DNA of 64,000 nt, taken from Roseinatronobacter bogoriensis DSM 18756. Lineage in GTDB: Bacteria > Pseudomonadota > Alphaproteobacteria > Rhodobacterales > Rhodobacteraceae. This document shows positions 61,553 to 64,000 of the stretch, piece by piece; positions within the stretch are counted from its first letter, which is position 1, and each line of letters begins with the position of its first letter. The notes under the pieces were generated by a model that was not told the origin of the DNA, did not search any database, and saw only the letters and a program-made list of their open reading frames with translations. The stretch is from contig NZ_SORN01000001.1 of assembly GCF_004366635.1 (NCBI RefSeq), positions 634,435 to 698,434 on the forward strand, given 5' to 3'. Both the position numbers and the translations under genes were made by a program.

Positions 61553-61875
61553 TGCTTGCCGCCTGACACAAGATACCCGATGACTGCTTGAGGGCGCTGC
61601 GGACATTCAGTTGCGCGGAGTCGAGGCCGAAGGCCGCCGCGCATCGCCGGGCCGCCCCCACGGCACGGCGATTGGGCTGCCCCCAGCGCAACGATCTGAT
61701 CTTTCAGGGACTTGGCCAGCATAAAGCGCTATAGAGTAAGCCTTGGATCGCCGCACCGCGGCCCGACGCTACGCGGCTTTGCACCCCGCCTCGCTATGTC
61801 CGTAAAGTCCCGCATAGCCGCCAATCGCGAAAGAAACGCGTGTGGCGCGGGAGCCATTCGTCAGGTGGCGAGCAC
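61552..61875. repeat. Dispersed inverted-repeat element, copy R7, with outer arms
   Basis: A 324-bp copy. The left end GTGCTTGCCGCCTGACA and the right end CGTCAGGTGGCGAGCAC are imperfect inverted repeats, like those of R6. The core (61613-61778) begins GCGCGGAGTCGAGGCCGAAG and ends near GCCCGACGCTACGCGGC. The left outer arm contains GATGACTGCTTGAGGGCG; the right one contains CGCGTGTGGCGCGGGA. It abuts the stop codon of the second glycosyltransferase and fills two-thirds of the 487-bp gap to the phosphoribosyltransferase gene. The rest (61876-62039) shows nothing else. Confidence 0.88.
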
Positions 61876-62039
61876 GAGGATTTTGCACCTGTCAAAAGAA
61901 ACCTGACGACAGGTTTGAGGGCTGCCCCGATTTGACCGGCGCAAAACCAAGGCGCACGGGCACGCATAGTGGAATTTTCCCGACCCGAAGGCTCACCCAA
62001 AACTCACCCCTTGCTTCTCGCGGCAGAAGATAGCGCAGA

Positions 62040-63026
62040 TCAGGGGTTCGCGCGCCAGTCCTTCAGCGTCTCATAGCGTTCATGCCCCAGAACCGAGCGC
62101 GCAAGCCGCTTGATCGTATTGCGCCCCTGCGCAAGTGACCCTGCCCGCGCAACACTCGACAGAACCGCGACGGCCGATGGCTCGATCAGCGTATGTGTTT
62201 CGACACATAGAACCGGTTTGCCCGACAGGCGGGCAATCTTGTGCGCCTGCGCGTTCTCGCTTTCGATGAATAACCCGAAAGCGCTTTTGCGGTAGAATTC
62301 GGCCTTGAAACTGCCATGCGCCGCCAGGCGCTGGCGTTCGGCCTTGCTGGGCAGGTCCAGCATCACCAGTTGATTGTAGCGCACGCCCGTTGCGGCCAGC
62401 CACGCTTCGGTCTGTGGGCGGTATTTTTCCAGACGGCTGGTCACCAGCGCCCCGATGGTCCGGGTCATCGGATAAAGCGGGCGGGCAGATTTCAGAAATT
62501 CGATATAGGCCGCGCCATCATCGTTCTGGTTTTCAGATGGGTCATGACACAACACGCCATCAATATCGACACAGGCATGTTCCAGCGCCACATGATGCAT
62601 GAAATTCCACTGAAATATGCGGGGCTGCAGGACGACTTCAAAAACAAGGTCGGTTTCCGGATGCTGGGTCGTGGCCCCGTAAACCGCGCCATAGATCACC
62701 GTATCGCCAAGATTGGCCGCCGCAACGCGCTGGCGCACAGTGGTCATGGCCTCGCCTGTGCGAATGCTGTCATCAAGGATCAGCACCTTGCGCGGTCCTG
62801 ATGTCGTGTTGCGCAGGCTATGGGTTTTTGTGGTCCCGGCCGAATAGACGCGCCCCTCAAGGTAGCTGTCCAGGTCAGACATGCGGATGTTGCCTGCCAG
62901 CGCAAGCAAATTGGCCGCAAGCAGGCCACTTCGGGGCACGCCGACGACCAGATCAAGATCACGCGGCAAACGGTGCATGTTTTTCACGATAGCCGCATTC
63001 ATGTCACTGATAGAACGATAATGCAT
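62040..63026 (-). CDS. Phosphoribosyltransferase-HAD fusion protein
   Basis: This 328-residue protein joins an N-terminal type I phosphoribosyltransferase (VVGVPRSGLLAANLLA for pyrophosphate binding and the PRPP loop VLILDDSIRTGEAM near residue 80) to a C-terminal HAD-like domain with DxD motif HACVDIDGVLCHDP near residue 152 and a lysine-containing LPSKAERQRLA region. Such fusions are seen near glycan, capsule or Ter-type gene clusters; the reaction may make a ribosyl-phosphate compound and dephosphorylate it. Substrate is unknown. It is convergent with the glycosyltransferases and has two perfect inverted repeats upstream. Confidence 0.78.
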   Translation of the reverse strand: MHYRSISDMNAAIVKNMHRLPRDLDLVVGVPRSGLLAANLLALAGNIRMSDLDSYLEGRVYSAGTTKTHSLRNTTSGPRKVLILDDSIRTGEAMTTVRQRVAAANLGDTVIYGAVYGATTQHPETDLVFEVVLQPRIFQWNFMHHVALEHACVDIDGVLCHDPSENQNDDGAAYIEFLKSARPLYPMTRTIGALVTSRLEKYRPQTEAWLAATGVRYNQLVMLDLPSKAERQRLAAHGSFKAEFYRKSAFGLFIESENAQAHKIARLSGKPVLCVETHTLIEPSAVAVLSSVARAGSLAQGRNTIKRLARSVLGHERYETLKDWRANP

Positions 63027-63431
63027 AGATCAACTCACATTGCGCCCCTTGGGGCTATGGACCGGGCCAAACGCGCAGCCAGACATGCGCGTCACCGCAG
63101 AATATGCGGTGTGATGAAGTTTCAAAACTTCGGCGCGCGCCCTTTGTTCCCGGATTTTCTGGAACACCCGGTCTCCGCAGGGCTATGGCCGCCTGTCCGG
63201 CGGCCTCTAGCAGCGCCGAAGTGATGGTGTTCTGTGCCTGTTGCAAGATGCCACCATAAGTCACACAGGTCTGCTTTGCGGGACGGAGCGGACATTCAGC
63301 AGTGGCTTAGAAGATTCTGACAACAATAGTTGGCAAGTAGCTTCTTTTATCCTAAATCACAGTGGCAAGGTGCCAAAAAGCAAACGGCCTACGCAGTGTG
63401 AAATTCGAGACATGCGAGGGGGAGGCATGAG
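63027..63431. other. 405-bp intergenic region upstream of the PRT-HAD gene
   Basis: The gap contains two perfect inverted repeats 67-105 bp upstream of the PRT-HAD start: CACCGCA, 5 bp, TGCGGTG (63093-63111) and GAAGTTT, 2 bp, AAACTTC (63116-63131). Near 63268-63303 is GCTTTGCGGGACGGAGCGGA and ACATTCAGCAG, resembling the outer arm of the dispersed element without its core. From 63310 on, base composition shifts sharply to AT-rich. Confidence 0.5.
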
Positions 63432-64000
63432 TTGATTCAGCCACTTTTCAGGTTTAAAGACACTGCCATTCTCGTTTTACCATTGCTTGGGATTGTCTCA
63501 ATATTCTGGTGGTCATTCTCAAGAGGCATACCCACACCTTTTTGGCCGCTTCTATCAATAGCAGACGCAGCGAATTTGTTCTCTGGGATTTCTATCCATG
63601 TAATCGCCGCAATCTTTTTTTCTCGCGTGATGAGAGTCTTTCTTCACTACTGGCTAACCATTAGTCGCGGCTACATTCCGGGCGCGAACAAGAAGAAAGT
63701 AAAGGAATTCTGGCGGAAAATAATATACTTGATAAATCTTTCCAGACGATTTCTTAGAACAAGAAGTTCCTTCGTTGAAGTTCTTTTTGGATTCTATCTC
63801 TTTTCAATTTTTTTGTTTGGAAAAGTTAATTTGGCTTTGTTTCTGGTGACTATTTTGATTTCGTATTTAGCTTTTATGGGGCTCTACAGTCTATTTTTTC
63901 GAGTCCGAGTTCAGAGCACCTTCTTTATGCCCCCAGTCCCATTCGGAGCTTCACCTGATAGGATTTCAAAATTTAAGATTAGCTGGATAGTTACATCTTT
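63432..64000 (+). CDS. Start of an AT-rich membrane protein, truncated by the window edge
   Basis: An open frame runs from a TTG at 63432 to the last base with no stop (189 residues seen). The TTG is preceded at six bases by a strong GGGGGAGG ribosome-binding site; the ATG five bases earlier is followed at once by a stop. The protein has hydrophobic segments (TAILVLPLLGIVSIFWW, SIHVIAAIFF, EVLFGFYLFSIFLFGKVNLALFLVTILISYLAFMGLY) separated by a basic loop with NKKKVKEFWRK. I recognise no family. GC content is about 40 percent, far below its neighbours, which suggests recent acquisition. Confidence 0.7.
   Translation, partial: MIQPLFRFKDTAILVLPLLGIVSIFWWSFSRGIPTPFWPLLSIADAANLFSGISIHVIAAIFFSRVMRVFLHYWLTISRGYIPGANKKKVKEFWRKIIYLINLSRRFLRTRSSFVEVLFGFYLFSIFLFGKVNLALFLVTILISYLAFMGLYSLFFRVRVQSTFFMPPVPFGASPDRISKFKISWIVTS

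Overview
The window looks like a chromosomal segment of a Rhodobacterales alphaproteobacterium (Rhodobacteraceae, roseobacter-like). The basis is GC-rich coding sequence in tightly overlapping operons, family-typical neighbourhoods (fused indolepyruvate:ferredoxin oxidoreductase, argC-ccmE, moxR plus VWA, Bpt, a TIGR02300-type acidic protein), several TRAP transporter genes and a C3-sulfonate catabolic cluster typical of marine and saline members of this order. No species can be named from the sequence alone.

Region 1-9120 is a near-complete pathway for 2,3-dihydroxypropane-1-sulfonate (DHPS) and sulfolactate. hpsN, a DegT-type aminotransferase, hpsO and hpsP form one operon. A GntR/UTRA regulator faces the comC-suyA-suyB-suyZ operon across a short promoter with a perfect palindrome on its -10 region. 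Together the genes would oxidise DHPS to (R)-sulfolactate, cleave it to pyruvate and sulfite, and export the sulfur oxyanion. The aminotransferase between hpsN and hpsO is the most intriguing gene; I infer it may feed an amino-sulfonate such as cysteinolate into the pathway. Region 9246-11710 holds a renalase-like flavoprotein, an MddA/ICMT-like membrane methyltransferase and a UbiG-like methyltransferase. Region 12143-15442 is an ECF nickel transporter operon behind an exact match to the classical NikR operator.

Region 15837-58444 is mostly housekeeping and transport: YmdB-type phosphodiesterase, DMT and SLC13 transporters, Bpt, RDD protein, YbaK, class III aminotransferase, LysE exporter, a TRAP dctPQM operon, glnE, TusA, DUF1638, mazG, a TspO-like protein, gltA, gltX, comEC, grxD-bolA, purL, a LysR regulator facing the indolepyruvate oxidoreductase gene, murI, argC, ccmE, an inverted ccmF-ccmH-enoyl-CoA hydratase block, moxR-VWA, a small monooxygenase-like protein, thpR, a YgjP-like metalloprotease, and tRNA-Ala(GGC). 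From 56879 on the content turns accessory: a polysaccharide flippase, two tandem paralogous family-2 glycosyltransferases, a phosphoribosyltransferase-HAD fusion and the start of an AT-rich membrane protein cut by the window edge.

The main non-coding feature is a dispersed repeat family with at least seven copies (near 4467, 11710, 15511, 32635, 37892, 59832 and 61552). Each has a core of roughly 170 bp bounded by long imperfect inverted repeats. In three copies the core is carried inside a larger element with terminal inverted repeats, which begins exactly at the stop codon of the preceding gene. The core is inverted relative to the outer arms in some copies. Two copies accompany a tandem glycosyltransferase gene duplication.
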